64,000 bases of DNA from Microvelia longipes (GCA_018340805.1 JACMZG010000008.1:23774003-23838002), one strand, 5' to 3'; numbered from the stretch's first letter, positions 1 to 11,705 are shown. Notes: generated from the letters alone by a model not told the origin. Program-made: numbers and translations.

Positions 1-468
1 CCGCAGGTTGGATATTCTTCATATTTTATGTATATATTAATTTAAAGATCGGTAAAAACACGAACAATGCACACAAAAACAAAAAAGATAAACAATTTCC
101 CGTTCCCCGCTCCTTTAAACAGCGCGGGAATTGTGATAAGAATGATTTTATTTGCACGGGCTTCATGCGCTAGGTAAACAAACTTTATTGAGGACTGCTA
201 TTTAACGTGATTTTAATTTTAAAATATATTTTAAATATAATTGAAGTGTTACTTTAAATTTTTACTTAAAGTAACACATTAGTACTATAACATAGTAATA
301 AGATTATTTTTAATTAGTAAATTATTGTTTGCTTGCTGAAAGTAACAAGTGCTTAATGGAATTCGATTTAAGGGAAGGCATTTTAATGGTTTTGTATTTT
401 CAAGAAGGTTACAAATTTTAAGTAGGAAGCAGGAAGTGTGTTGTCAAACAAGGCTGAAGTATAAAGTC
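1..468. other. Upstream flank of first phosphatase copy
   Basis: This AT-rich sequence precedes the first MINPP-like start codon. I see no confident exon or recognisable mobile element. An open frame runs into the gene from position 349, but it begins with GTG and has no coding character before the ATG at 469, so I treat it as 5' flank or 5' UTR. The promoter cannot be placed from sequence alone. Confidence 0.4.
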
Positions 469-652
469 ATGAAAAATCAAGTCATTTACTGCTTATTTTT
501 AGCTAACTTTATTGTAATATTGTGTACTAAAGCTGATATTTCTCCAGACAAGGGCTGTCATAAGATTCCTGAAAACCTAGAGCCGTATTTAGGTTCGAAA
601 ACTCCCTACAGATTTGTAGCAAATCTTAGTGACAAAATAATAAAGTTTGATG
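469..652 (+). CDS. Upstream phosphatase copy, exon 1 (signal peptide)
   Basis: The ATG at 469 opens a hydrophobic signal peptide (MKNQVIYCLFLANFIVIL) followed by a mature N-terminus with GCHKIPENLEPYLGSKTPYR, matching the MINPP N-terminal Cys and S-K-T-P-Y pattern. The exon ends in phase 1 at GAT G, followed by GCAAGT. A GC donor is needed to keep the family reading into CHLEKIIG. Confidence 0.75.
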
Positions 653-749
653 GCAAGTTCATTTTTTTATATAAATAATTTTCATTTTACATACTTTGCT
701 TTATGCATCAAAGATTTTTAATCTATTTTTTACTTATCTATAGTATATC

Positions 750-1400
750 ACACGTTTAAAATCAGTTGACAGCGTGGGAAAATAGCGCTAAGGAACCAAT
801 GAGGTTGGCCTGATATGAAATTTTGGGACAAGACTAACCTCATTTAGTACGTTCACACACACTTTAGAGCCGGGTATCGTATAGAGTACGATCTCTCAAT
901 ACGGTAATTTAAGCTGTATGAACCATGGAGGGGATCCGATCGCATACGCTAGAACTAGGGAGATGGAATCTAAATGGATCCCCGATACGCTGTCTTTTTG
1001 TGTGTGTACCTTTAGAGACGATCGTATTTAACTGATAACCTTCTCGTCGAACTTTTATTTCACTTCTATATAACCGTTTTTGATCAAATAACTTTTGGAA
1101 TATTATTTTTTTTAGTGTAACTTACTATTATGCAAAGAAATCACAATTTAATTAAATATATTTTTGTTTTAAACTTCCTTATAACCAAAGTGAAGCTTCA
1201 CTATACAAAGACGCCATGTTTTGGCAGGATCAGTTATCACTCGATCGACTAAACAAATACGCTGCAAGAACCGTGAAGTTAGTTGACCGTATTGTATACG
1301 TATTCTATACGATCCACGGATCTAGAGTGTGTTGAACGTATTAATTGGCTCTCTCGCATTATTTTCCCACCCTGTCAACTGACTTTGTATGTGTCAAACT
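750..1400. repeat. Dispersed repeat, shared with 2250-2700 and 27249-27354
   Basis: The block starting ATCAGTTGACAG and containing CAATGAGGTT and TGATATGAAATTTTGGG recurs at 27249-27354, just after the downstream phosphatase copy. Its second half (GAACCATGGAGGGGATC and later ATTATGC) is echoed with divergence at 2285-2660. It has no coding potential that I can support. Confidence 0.55.
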
Positions 1401-1419
1401 ATAATCTGCTTTTCGCAAT

Positions 1420-2215
1420 TTGAACAGATAGTTTTGTAAGGTTGGCAATAGCAATGGCAGGAAAAAGCAAGGGAGAGACATTTTTTATCATAGGATTAGC
1501 ATGGGAGTTGATAGAAACTCTTCTTTTATTTATTTATTGTTTGTTAATTTGCGATAAATAAGTTAAAAATTAATAGAACGCCCATCGGTGCTAAAAATTT
1601 TCATTATTCCATGTATAAATATTTTGATTATACCAGGATTTTTAATATAGAATCAGGCTTACAGACTTGGATTTGAAATTTGTTGGATTTTCGATTGAAA
1701 AATTGGATTGAATAAACAGACTTGGATTTGTCCAATTTAACCCACATATTATAAAACCTACACAGATAATTTAAACTAACATTTTACAAAAAAGAGTGAA
1801 TTTAGTGAGTTATTAATTATTTAGTGAATAAATACGATTGATTAACAATTTATAACTAAAACACCATTATGGTTAAAATCAGCTTGTTTATCAGTTAATT
1901 TAAATACCAACTAATTTAAAAAATTTAATGCAAAAATATTTTTTTTAGTTTGTGCAAACTTAAATTATTCAAAAGTAAAATAATTAACATAAGTAAAATA
2001 TAACACTATATTGTGATTTTTCACTTTCATATCACTCAATTTAAATACTTGACAACCCATTTAAAGTGCTTTGAGAAAAAATTTTATGAACTTTGGCACT
2101 TTAAGAAATAATCGTCACAAACAAGAAAACCAAAAACCCCATAAGGACTTTAACAATGATCACCCTTATCAATTTCTTATCAGGGACGGTGACGTTGCTG
2201 ACTTTGAACGAAAAT
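1420..2215. repeat. Dispersed repeat A, copy 1
   Basis: Aligns by eye with 32018-33330. Shared words include TTAGCATGGGAG, CTTTTATTTATTTATTGTTTG, ATAGAATCAGGCT, AATAATCGTCA and CCCATAAGGACTTT. This copy lacks the roughly 490-bp insertion seen in the other. The family is unrecognised and has no transposase-like frame. Confidence 0.6.
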
Positions 2216-3727
2216 TATATCAATCAAGGGAATAAGGTTTTAGTTGCTAGCATGATCATTACCATACCAAAATTTACTATTTTGACTCTGTATACTAAAT
2301 CCAAGTATTATACTAAGTACAATCTATGCAAGAACCATGGAAGGGATCTACTTGGTTATACTAAAACAAGGGAGATCTAGGAACAAGGGGGATCTAAATC
2401 ACTCCCCTAATAGGCTTTATGTACTTTGAGAGGCAATCCTCTTTAATGTATAACCTTGACTAAAACAAAATAAAATAATTTTTTTGCAATGTTAAAAATG
2501 TTAAATATATCAACAAAAAGTGAAGTAAATCACAGAAAGACACCTTAGTTAAATATAATTTCACTTAAATGTTACTGTTATTTCAATTAAATTACTTTTT
2601 TTGGGTGTAAATTTATTATTATGCCAAGATTTTGGCATTCAATTCAGTGCAAGAACTGGATTGTATCAAATGGGTATAGAATATGAACATCTGTAAATAC
2701 ATTGTGTGTACATAGTAACTAGGGTTACGGAGTCAGCCTTTTTGCACCGTCTACTAATCCTTAGTCCTTCAAAAATAAATACAGTTATTTAAAGCACTGA
2801 TTTTTATTACTATTCACTCTTTAAATATTACTTTATATTAATTTAGTTACTTATTTATAGTTATTATTTTTAGTTACTTTATATTAATTTATAAATATTT
2901 ACACTTAATATTTATATTACATATTAAATAAGCTAAATGTATTATTTTATACATAATTTCATTTTAATTATTTTTGTATATCATTTTTATTTGAATGCAT
3001 TATAACATAACTATGTATGTATTTATATTTCATTCCCTAATTAGTTGCCCATGTCACAATTCAGTTACAATGAAAACATAGAAAACAAAAAATAATAAGG
3101 TAATTATAATTAAAAAAAGGAGTCAGTAAAGAGTCGGGAGTCATAAAGAAAATATTAGACTCCAGACTTGGCAAAAAAATGCTTGACTCCTCCACCCCTC
3201 ATAGTAACTGTCTCTGCTTTTTTGTACTTTAAAAACAAGGTTCAGGCTGGTTCAACACCTTCTTTATGCTGATGGATATGGCACTCTAGTTGCAAGAGGG
3301 ATTACAAGAAGTGTAACCAAATATAATAAACACTCAAATAAAAACCCTTTCTATTTAAAGGCCAAAGGTCCCCTGAATCCTATTTAGACTCCTCTGTCAA
3401 CATTTAGCATATAGGCTGCAGTATTGTTGACCCTTCTTTGCTTCCAAATACTCATACCCATGTTTTATAATTTTGCAGTATCAATGTTTACCAGGATGAA
3501 TTGCAACAAATATTTACTGATATATTTTAATAAATCAAGAAATTTTAATATATAAGAAAGACTTTATGCCTTTCTAATAGTTTTAAATGTAAAAATATAG
3601 TGTCTTCTATAACTAGGGGCCTAAATATATATCTAAGAATGTTTTTTTAATTAAATCAATCCATATTTATATTTAATGTGAACATCATTTGATACTACCG
3701 AGTTTTGCAAAACATAAAGTGTGGATA

Positions 3728-3894
3728 CAATATAATTGTGCAAGAGACACTAGGAAATGTAGCAAGCAAAAACAGCATGTAAAGTCGAGCCATCAATGAT
3801 GAACAAATTTCGAATGATGGAACAGTTCCCAGATGTAGCATTGCTTTTTTACTTGTTTACAATTTCCTAGATGTATCTTGCACAATTATATTTG
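3728..3894. repeat. Short inverted-repeat element (MITE-like)
   Basis: The ends CAATATAATTGTGCAAGAGA and, on the opposite strand, CAAATATAATTGTGCAAGAT form imperfect inverted arms of about 45 bp around a loop of about 75 bp. It lies about 90 bp before exon 2 of the upstream phosphatase copy. No target duplication is obvious. Confidence 0.5.
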
Positions 3895-3986
3895 ATGTGA
3901 ATATATAATGTCTTACAGTTTCATAGACCTATGAGGAAATTTTTGTGACATTATTGTGCTTATTAATTTTTTTTTACTTTTTTTAG

Positions 3987-4126
3987 GTTGTCATTTAGAA
4001 AAGATAATAGGGATTTATTCGCCATGGGACTAGAACAGCTAGTAATAAGATCACACATGATGAGACACCACTTGCCCACTCTAAGGGATCAAATAGTGAA
4101 GCAATATCCACAAACCTTCTTCTGAT
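3987..4126 (+). pseudogene. Upstream phosphatase copy, exon 2 (RHGT motif, frameshifted)
   Basis: After a poly-T tract and AG, the exon reads G-CHLEKIIG in the incoming phase. One extra base near 4013 puts FIRHGTRTAS in the next frame. A third frame gives LPTLRDQIVKQYP, which matches the LSVLRDKII segment of the other copy. In the incoming phase there is a TAG just after the motif. The donor is probably GT at 4127. Confidence 0.65.
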
Positions 4127-4589
4127 GTACTTTGTCTTCATTAATTAAAATTATTTCTTATAAAATTTTATTTTATAAAATTAATTAGCTTTAACTGTCT
4201 TAAACATCTGATAGATAGAAAAGACTTGATATAAGTATATCGATAAATTATAAAAGTAAAACATATTTTTTATGCTTTCCTTACATATAATACATAAGAT
4301 TTATCACAAAAAAGGATTCAGTTTGGAATAGATAAATAAATAGTCTCTCACTAAAAAGTATATTAAAAGATTTATTCGAGAGTTAACTTTCTGCCGCATC
4401 CGGCATCATCAGTCTATAAAAAGCCAAGAAAATACAACAACTTAAAAATAACTAAAAATACAAAAAGTCTAACATAAGCTAAAAGAAATACAAAACAATA
4501 CAAAAGTAAATAAATAATCGGCGAGAAGAAACACGTACCATTCTCTGGAGTGCTAAGAACGATCGTTAGTAACGATCTCTTTCCAATCT

Positions 4590-5011
4590 TTATGCGCACT
4601 GACAAACGAGGGATACTACACAGTTTAGGGCGTACTCCCTCTCCTGAAGCCAATATCTCAGTGCTATAGCCTTCGAACCTTCTTCTTGAACATTAATGGA
4701 GGTACCATTCTCAATATCTTTGAGGATTTCGTATGCCTGAACGTCAAGCTCATCCTTTATTTTGTTTCCATCAGTAGCAACTTCGTGGGGTCCATTAAAG
4801 TGGTTTTTCAATCTCTCATATGTTTATAAAACCGGGTATTTCTTGTGCTAGATTTATGTTCTGCAAACGGGTAGAGAAAAGCGACCTGTTTTGACTGTAT
4901 AGGTGCACTGACAAGTACCGCAGCGTATTCTATAAACACCATTACGTTCACAGCACAAGGAAGTAGGGTCTTTTGACCATAGATATTAAGTTTTTTAAAA
5001 AATTCCCTCAC
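4590..5011 (-). other. Two short minus-strand frames in a diverged repeat, unrecognised
   Basis: Frames at 5011-4808 (starts MREFFKKLNIYGQKTLLP) and 4811-4590 (contains FNGPHEVATDGNKIKDELD) look coding-like and are nearly contiguous with a frame change between them. Part of the second is echoed on the plus strand next to the gap at 5107-5194. This suggests copies of a mobile element or duplicated gene in opposite orientation. I do not recognise the family. Confidence 0.35.
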
Positions 5012-5194
5012 TTCTGAAAACGCTTACACACGTACCTCACTTTTTATGACGTTAGCTACTTTATTTCTCTAACCCGTTTGGCCAAACATACATCTAGCTC
5101 AAGGACTCCGGTTTTTATAAACCAAAATATGAGAGAATAAAACCACTTTATGGACCCTACGACGTTGCTACTTTATTGTACGAAAATAAAGGAT
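4752..5194. repeat. Diverged inverted repeat abutting an assembly gap
   Basis: The minus strand of about 4752-4885 matches the plus strand of about 5050-5194, with shared words ACCACTTTAATGGACCC-like, GTTGCTACT and AAAATAAAGGAT. The right arm runs straight into the N block, so the repeat probably continues into the gap and may have caused it. Confidence 0.6.
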
Positions 5195-6094
5195 NNNNNN
5201 NNNNNNNNNNNNNNNNNNNNNNNNNNNNNNNNNNNNNNNNNNNNNNNNNNNNNNNNNNNNNNNNNNNNNNNNNNNNNNNNNNNNNNNNNNNNNNNNNNNN
5301 NNNNNNNNNNNNNNNNNNNNNNNNNNNNNNNNNNNNNNNNNNNNNNNNNNNNNNNNNNNNNNNNNNNNNNNNNNNNNNNNNNNNNNNNNNNNNNNNNNNN
5401 NNNNNNNNNNNNNNNNNNNNNNNNNNNNNNNNNNNNNNNNNNNNNNNNNNNNNNNNNNNNNNNNNNNNNNNNNNNNNNNNNNNNNNNNNNNNNNNNNNNN
5501 NNNNNNNNNNNNNNNNNNNNNNNNNNNNNNNNNNNNNNNNNNNNNNNNNNNNNNNNNNNNNNNNNNNNNNNNNNNNNNNNNNNNNNNNNNNNNNNNNNNN
5601 NNNNNNNNNNNNNNNNNNNNNNNNNNNNNNNNNNNNNNNNNNNNNNNNNNNNNNNNNNNNNNNNNNNNNNNNNNNNNNNNNNNNNNNNNNNNNNNNNNNN
5701 NNNNNNNNNNNNNNNNNNNNNNNNNNNNNNNNNNNNNNNNNNNNNNNNNNNNNNNNNNNNNNNNNNNNNNNNNNNNNNNNNNNNNNNNNNNNNNNNNNNN
5801 NNNNNNNNNNNNNNNNNNNNNNNNNNNNNNNNNNNNNNNNNNNNNNNNNNNNNNNNNNNNNNNNNNNNNNNNNNNNNNNNNNNNNNNNNNNNNNNNNNNN
5901 NNNNNNNNNNNNNNNNNNNNNNNNNNNNNNNNNNNNNNNNNNNNNNNNNNNNNNNNNNNNNNNNNNNNNNNNNNNNNNNNNNNNNNNNNNNNNNNNNNNN
6001 NNNNNNNNNNNNNNNNNNNNNNNNNNNNNNNNNNNNNNNNNNNNNNNNNNNNNNNNNNNNNNNNNNNNNNNNNNNNNNNNNNNNNNNNNNNNNN
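5195..6094. other. Assembly gap (900 N)
   Basis: A run of N of exactly 900 positions. Any open frame crossing it is meaningless. The missing exon 3 of the upstream phosphatase copy would fall between 4127 and 6313 and could be inside it. Confidence 0.99.
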
Positions 6095-6313
6095 AATAAA
6101 AATATCTGGACAAAAACAATGTGTTTGAAGCATCTACAGGAGGCCTCCAGGCTTAAAAGCCCACAGGCCTGATGCCACACAGTGGCTATTGAGCCTTAAG
6201 GAGTCTAATTTTTTTCTGAAGATGCTACTAGAATGTGGCAACAATTTTTTTGAATTATATTAATTGCTGCTAAAGGCTAATAAAAAAGAATGTCTGGATT
6301 TACTTTCCTATAA

Positions 6314-6438
6314 TTGTTAAACACACGGCATCTCAAAGAGCTGAGCAAAGTGCCAGAATGATACTTTAGATTATTTGGAAGATATAAGAGCGACAGAGTT
6401 CATAACCCAGAGGCCCTTCCTAAGGATCCAATTCTCAG
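6314..6438 (+). pseudogene. Upstream phosphatase copy, exon 4 remnant
   Basis: It reads TASQRAEQSARMIL in one frame and RLFGRYKSDRV...PKDPILR in the next, matching TATQRTEESSRYFAAGLF...KDPILR of the downstream copy. An extra T near 6386 breaks the frame. The acceptor AG of the other copy corresponds to AA here. The exon end (CTCAG then GT) is one base shorter than in the paralog. Confidence 0.6.
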
Positions 6439-8275
6439 GTATTTGTTTTAATTTTGATTCCTTGATAATATGGGATAGCAATAAATATTAGGAAATGGTT
6501 CATCAATCACAGTGATGGAATTAGTTTAAGTAACCACAGCGTAATTAAATTTTTATAAGATTAAAATAAATGGAAATAAACCAAAATGCAATAATTTGAG
6601 CATAATTAAAATATGCCTTCACCTTTTCTACTTCAAAGTATCAGCTCTTTGCAGCAAATGTTATTGTCTCAGGCAGTTTGTTGATTAATAGTTTGTTTAG
6701 TGCTGTACAACCATGATATAAGAGATATAAGGAGCTGATTTTTAGAAAGTAAAGATACACTTAGTAATGTATCTTGCAGAAAATTCATTTTTACTCACTC
6801 TTATCCTCTTCAAGAAGCAATTCTCACTTTTCCTTACTCACCTTTTCTTGTAACCTTTTCTCTTCTTTAATTTGGCTTAGAAACACCCTAATCTTATTAG
6901 AAGAAGTATTTTTTCTTTTTATGAGCCCCATCCCCAAATTATAAGGCGGACCAGACTAAACTAAAAATTGAGTTCGTCAATAATTTTTATCTTGTTTATT
7001 AAAAGACAATTTTTATGTTTGTTGTGTATAAAAAAATGATATATCATTAAGTATTAAGTTTTTATATTGAAACACTGATATTAAGCCTTGTTTTAAATTT
7101 TTGACTGTCGTTTAATGTCAATAGATTTTTTTTCGTTGATTTATTTGGTTTAAATAACGTTCAATCTAAAATTTAACTCTAACTGAAACTAATCCAGTAA
7201 ACTAATGTTGCTGAATTCATGATGCATCAGAATAACAGTAAAGAGGTGGGAATAGAAACATATTGTTTTTACAATTTGATTGAAAATTTACTAAACCAAC
7301 CTCCATTTGACATTGGTAGTGTTGCAACAATTTCAAAGCAGTTTTTATTGCCTCCAAAACCTTGTTGCAGTATTAAAAGCCTTTTCTCTTTTCGTTCTTC
7401 TTTGTTTAACTTTCTTTCTTAGTTCATTGTTTTTATTGTAATTTATTAATATATTAATTTTTTGTTTGTCAAATTTTAAAGACTGATAATCTTTTGTAAT
7501 ATTTTCTGCCAATTTGGCTCTGCCTCTGCAAGCAATCACCATTTGCTTTCTTGCAGTCAAATGGTTAATTACCACCTTTGGCAGGTAATTTTATAGCCTG
7601 CACTCACCTTCAGCTTGGAGGCTATGTTAACTCTTCTGTAAAATTTCATTTTGCCTGCCAACAGCATGTACTGTTGTTCGGTGCAAGTCAAACTAAAGTG
7701 ATATAGAAATTAATGCCAGTTGGGTTGGGGCGGGAGACACAGTGGTCCAATCTACCCACTGGTTTTAGACGGGCCTTTTTTTTAGTTTGCTGTTTCTCCA
7801 CTACAGGCATGTTGGTTTACCTTGTCCAGCATGTATAAAAAAAATCCAAGATTAAAATTATAAAAGGGTTTTAGCAATGTTGAACATCTTTTAATAATTT
7901 TAATCTAAAATATTTAAAGAATTATTTTTAATTAGACCTGATATCATAATAACCATGACGTGCGGAAATCTTAAAATTTAATTTGAGTGTTCATATATTT
8001 TTTATTTGTAATTTATTTAAAAATGTATCCTAATTTTCTAAACAAATAATTTATAAAACAACTAAATAACAATATTGATAACAAGACACAAGGTGAAAAC
8101 TAGCCCTCGGTGTGGTAGTTGATGCAACTTGCCCCTGTTTAGGACCTCTAACCAGTGAGTTTAACCACTGTCCCCCCCCTACCCCTACGTATTGAATTTC
8201 ACATCACTTTATCAAACTTTTAAACGCACTAAATCCAACTTTTGAAGCATTCAAAATGTTTTATTTATTTTTTAG

Positions 8276-8426
8276 TTCTATAAACTTTGCGACAAATGGT
8301 TGAAGACTGTTAAAAAGAACCCCAGAGCTATGATCCAACATTTTGAATTTACTATAGGAAATGAAATGTTAAAAACCTGTGAAGAAATAACCAGAAGGTT
8401 GGGTTTAAAAAACACTCTCCCTGTAG
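8276..8426 (+). CDS. Upstream phosphatase copy, exon 5
   Basis: An intact 151-bp exon after TTTTTTAG, ending at GTAG before GTAAGT. It encodes FYKLCDKWLKTVKKNP and then a TCEEITRRLGL helix. The downstream paralog's exon 5 is exactly the same length, with only about half of the residues shared. Confidence 0.8.
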
Positions 8427-8617
8427 GTAAGTAGAATATTTTTGTACTGATTATATGTTTGCTTTTCTTCAACTACTCTATGATATGATGCGAGTGTATT
8501 GTGTTTAAACCTAGTGAGGTTGGATGTTTGATTTTATTTCTTTATTTTTTCATGATGCCATTATTTTTAAAAATTTTTGCCATTAATTCTTCACTCATTT
8601 ATTCATTTATTTTACAG

Positions 8618-8685
8618 ATATGCAAAGAATTAATAACTTTGAGTTTAAAAACAACCCTTATGTTGAATTGATTGATGATAAGTAG
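8618..8685 (+). CDS. Possible alternative terminal exon of upstream phosphatase copy
   Basis: Following TTTTACAG and read in the phase left by exon 5, this encodes D plus MQRINNFEFKNNPYVEL and five more residues, then TAG. It is not homologous to the MINPP family. It may be an alternative 3' end giving a truncated secreted protein, or chance. Confidence 0.3.
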
Positions 8686-9080
8686 TCTAATAGGTTTATT
8701 GCAAGGTGTTTATATTAGACCTAAGTTATAATAACCTGAAGTACAGTTTACAACTTGTTATAAAAACAATAATTGGTTTGCTTGTATTGTATTTTATTAT
8801 TCTTGCGTTTGTAGGTTCTCTAGCAAATGGGAGTTCCCTCAATCACTTTTATAATATTTATTACAAAAGATTTTATTTGGAATTCAAAAATTACATTCCA
8901 GAAGAAATAATCCAAATAAATTAAGTTTTTTTTTACTCTTTTGCTTGACACTATATTTCCCATCTGTTATTACTACTTATGTATAAATTAAGTATTAGTG
9001 TTTGTATGAATCTTAAAACTTTGCCATTTATTTTCTTTCTAAAATTTGAGAAAAATAGTAATTTTATCTTTGAATTATAG

Positions 9081-9181
9081 ATGATGTTCTCTTGATGTAC
9101 AAAACATGTGCTTTTGAGACCTCTTGGAATAAAACCCACTCCTCTCCCTGGTGTTCTGTCTTCTCTGATGATGACTTGGAG
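9081..9181 (+). CDS. Upstream phosphatase copy, exon 6 (SPWC motif)
   Basis: A 101-bp exon between ATTATAG and GGTAAAAAG. It encodes DDVLLMYKTCAFETSWNK followed by SSPWCSVFSDDDLE. The C...E...SPWC...F pattern is characteristic of the MINPP alpha-domain. The paralog has an exon of identical length. Confidence 0.82.
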
Positions 9182-9318
9182 GTAAAAAGCATTAATATTG
9201 TTTTAGCAAATTTTCAAATAAAAAATGAGCTTATGAGGTTGGGGTCATGGAGGGGGAGTTGGGAGGTGAATTTTTTGGAAGGGGGACTCACTGATCGGGT
9301 ATATTATAATATATATTA

Positions 9319-11083
9319 GAGTGGCCCTTAAAAATGAACTTTCTTTTTTCTTGCTCCCAACCCCTAATTTTGTTCGATATATATCGATAAAAAAAATTCC
9401 ATAAAAATTTCAGCCCGATCGGAGGTGATTAACAGGTGCCGCCGGGGCTTTGAAAGTTTTACATGTGTCAAAAATTCGTCAAAATTTGTGATTTCGTGAC
9501 AAATTTTTTTCTGTGATTTTTCACATTATTTTTAAGTAAAAACAATACTTAATCCACTAATCTTCTGTGATTTTTCACATTATTTTTTAAGTAAAAACAA
9601 TACTTAATCCACTAATCAGACACTATGAACTTATCATTTATGACCTGAATTATCTTAGTTTGTACTTACTCTGACATTTAATGGTGGACATATATATTTT
9701 TTCTAAAAAAGTTTTTCAAAAAACTTTTTTTTTTTCTACACTGCAAAGTATAACTCATATAATATGTTTTTTGTTATCAATTCATTACATGTTATGTTTG
9801 TATACTGTCTTCTATAGTTTAAGACCAATAATTAGTTGTTTTTACCAAAAATAGCAGACCTAATGTGTAACATACAAAACACTGTCATCCTATCTCGCAG
9901 TAGGTGAAAGCTAAGTAATTGTATAATAGTCCAATTCAGTTCCAAGAATTTTCAATTTGTTTATGGTTTGAATTTATTTTCAAACAAGCCATTATTGTGA
10001 ATCTGAAACTTTGTGTGTAAACCCCCCCCTCCCCCTCCTATTATGAAATTGAAATTTTATACAATTTTCACCAAAAATAATAAATAAAGAAACGGCAAGA
10101 TAGGTTATAATAGAATAGAGTAATTAAATTATATAATAATAAGATAGAATAGATTAAGATTAAGAGTATTAATATGATAAGAATTAGAGTTAGTAATTGA
10201 CACAAACTGTTTACCAAAATACTTTCAGGTAAAATACCTCGTGTCCACTTAAGGATTCAAGATGAGTCAAGGAAAATCATCTTGGACATAGACAATGTCA
10301 GATGTCAAGGATAGACATCTGAAGACTTTGCGTGTTAACCCTTTGCTTGACCCCCCCCCCCCCTCTTTCCTTACCAAATTATTAACATTAACAAATGGTT
10401 ATATAATTTTTTTTAGTACAGCATTGCTAATTTTAAATATGTCCTCGTAATTGACTAATGACTGAATAAAATGCAAGTCAGACATTGGGGCCTTACTCGC
10501 ACGTGTAGCACCATACCACGCTCTTAAAGAATTGTTAAATTTTCCTCATCGAAGATTTTCTTTGGTTGACAACTTGAACTCACTTCTAAATAATTAAATT
10601 TTTAAACAATAGATCGCCCAACTTATTGGTCTTAAACTATAGAAGACAGTATACAAAAACATAACATGCTATGAATTGATAACAAAAAAAACATATTATG
10701 AGTTTATACTTTTGCAGTGTAGAGAAAAAAAAAAGTTTTTTGAAAACTTTTTTAGAAAAATATATATGTCCACCATTAAATGTCAGAGGTAAGTACAAAC
10801 GTAAGATAATTTCAGGTCATAATGATAAGTTCATAGTGTCTAATTAGTGGATTAAGTATGTTTTACTTAAAAATAATGTAAAAATCACAGAAAAAATTTG
10901 TCACGAAAATCACAATTTTGACAACGAATTTGACACATGTTAAACTCAAGCCACGGCGGCACCTGTTATCCCTCCGATCGGCTGAATTTTATGGAATTTT
11001 TTTTTCATATATTCGAACAAAATTAAGGGTTGGAGCACAACATTTCTAACATTTTTTTTTCACCCTATAGGCTAAGGGCCACC
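9319..11083. mobile_element. Foldback DNA element with long terminal inverted repeats
   Basis: The ends are GAGTGGCCCTTA and, in inverse, TAAGGGCCACCT. The inverted arms extend roughly 480-530 bp each (about 9319-9845 and 10615-11083). They include GATCGGAGGTGATTAACAGG-like, GTGATTTTTCAC, AAGTAAAAACAATACTTAAT-like and ACTATAGAAGACAGTATAC-like blocks found inverted on the other side. The centre (about 9850-10610) is unique, AT-rich and without a transposase. It is non-autonomous, and its superfamily is not assignable by eye. It lies in intron 6 of the upstream phosphatase copy. Confidence 0.72.
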
Positions 11084-11111
11084 TAATATATATATATATA
11101 TATTATATAAT

Positions 11112-11187
<76 letters not shown>

Positions 11188-11246
11188 ATATATAATATAA
11201 TATATATATAATATATATATATATTATAATATATATATATATATAT
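11084..11246. repeat. AT dinucleotide microsatellite
   Basis: Almost pure TA repeats with small interruptions, directly next to the right end of the foldback element. Similar tracts occur at 38838-38930, 41030-41106 and 57394-57478. Confidence 0.95.
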
Positions 11247-11595
11247 TGTGATGTGTATGCATACGAATTGTACAAGATTTTTGTTTCCCCATCTTTTTTT
11301 ATGGGCCTGATATCAACAAGCTAGCTAAACAAAAGCTGGTCTTTTTTACCAACCCATTAGATTTAAAATAATCTTAAAGATTTCAATAATTTTTTAATAA
11401 TAACATACTAATTTCTAAAAGTTCTATTATTCCGATTAACTCACTGGTTATTCCACTTATCAAGTTATTTGAGTACTAAAAACTTTTTATATTTTAAGAT
11501 AACAAATTAAAAATTTTACAGCTTGATAATTAATTTGATACTAAACTCGTAATTTATTGTCAACAAATTTTTATAAACTCGTGATTATTTTTTAG

Positions 11596-11705
11596 ATTCT
11601 GAATTATAGTGAAGATCTGAAGTTGTATTTGAGAGATGGTTATGGGTATGACCTGAATCATCAAATAGCCTGCCCTGCTATTCAGCATATTTTCAAATAT
11701 TTTGA
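11596..11705 (+). CDS. Upstream phosphatase copy, exon 7 (GYGY motif)
   Basis: A 110-bp exon encoding YSEDLKLYLRDGYGYDLNHQ and then IACPAIQHIFKYFE, ending in phase 2 at GTAAGT. The second two thirds are almost identical to exon 7 of the downstream copy, while the first third is diverged, marking the apparent edge of a conversion tract. Confidence 0.85.

Larger units (their letters stand above)
653..3986 (+). other. Intron 1 of upstream phosphatase copy, repeat-filled
   Basis: Begins with GCAAGT (a non-canonical GC donor) and ends TTTTTTTAG. It contains two diverged copies of one repeat (about 750-1400 and 2250-2700, sharing a GAACCATGGAGGGGATC-like core), a dispersed repeat matched at 32018-33330, and a small inverted-repeat element at 3728-3894. 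I see no exon in it. Confidence 0.5.
9227..11300. repeat. Dispersed repeat with central AT tract, interrupted by a foldback element
   Basis: The left flank (GAGGTTGGGGTCATGGAGG ... GACTCACTGATC) and right flank (ATTGTACAAGATTTTTGT) also occur at 40966-41130. There they are separated only by an AT microsatellite. Here the foldback element 9319-11083 sits inside the microsatellite. Confidence 0.65.

Noticed and set aside
2156..2380. 74-codon frame 2156-2380
   Set aside because: It spans the border of two repeats, has no splice context and no recognised domain.
5150..6180. Long open frames on both strands across 5150-6180
   Set aside because: They consist almost entirely of N and are gap artefacts.
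8706..8924. 72-codon hydrophobic frame after the candidate alternative exon
   Set aside because: Low-complexity, AT-driven hydrophobic translation. No matching sequence in the paralog and no splice support.
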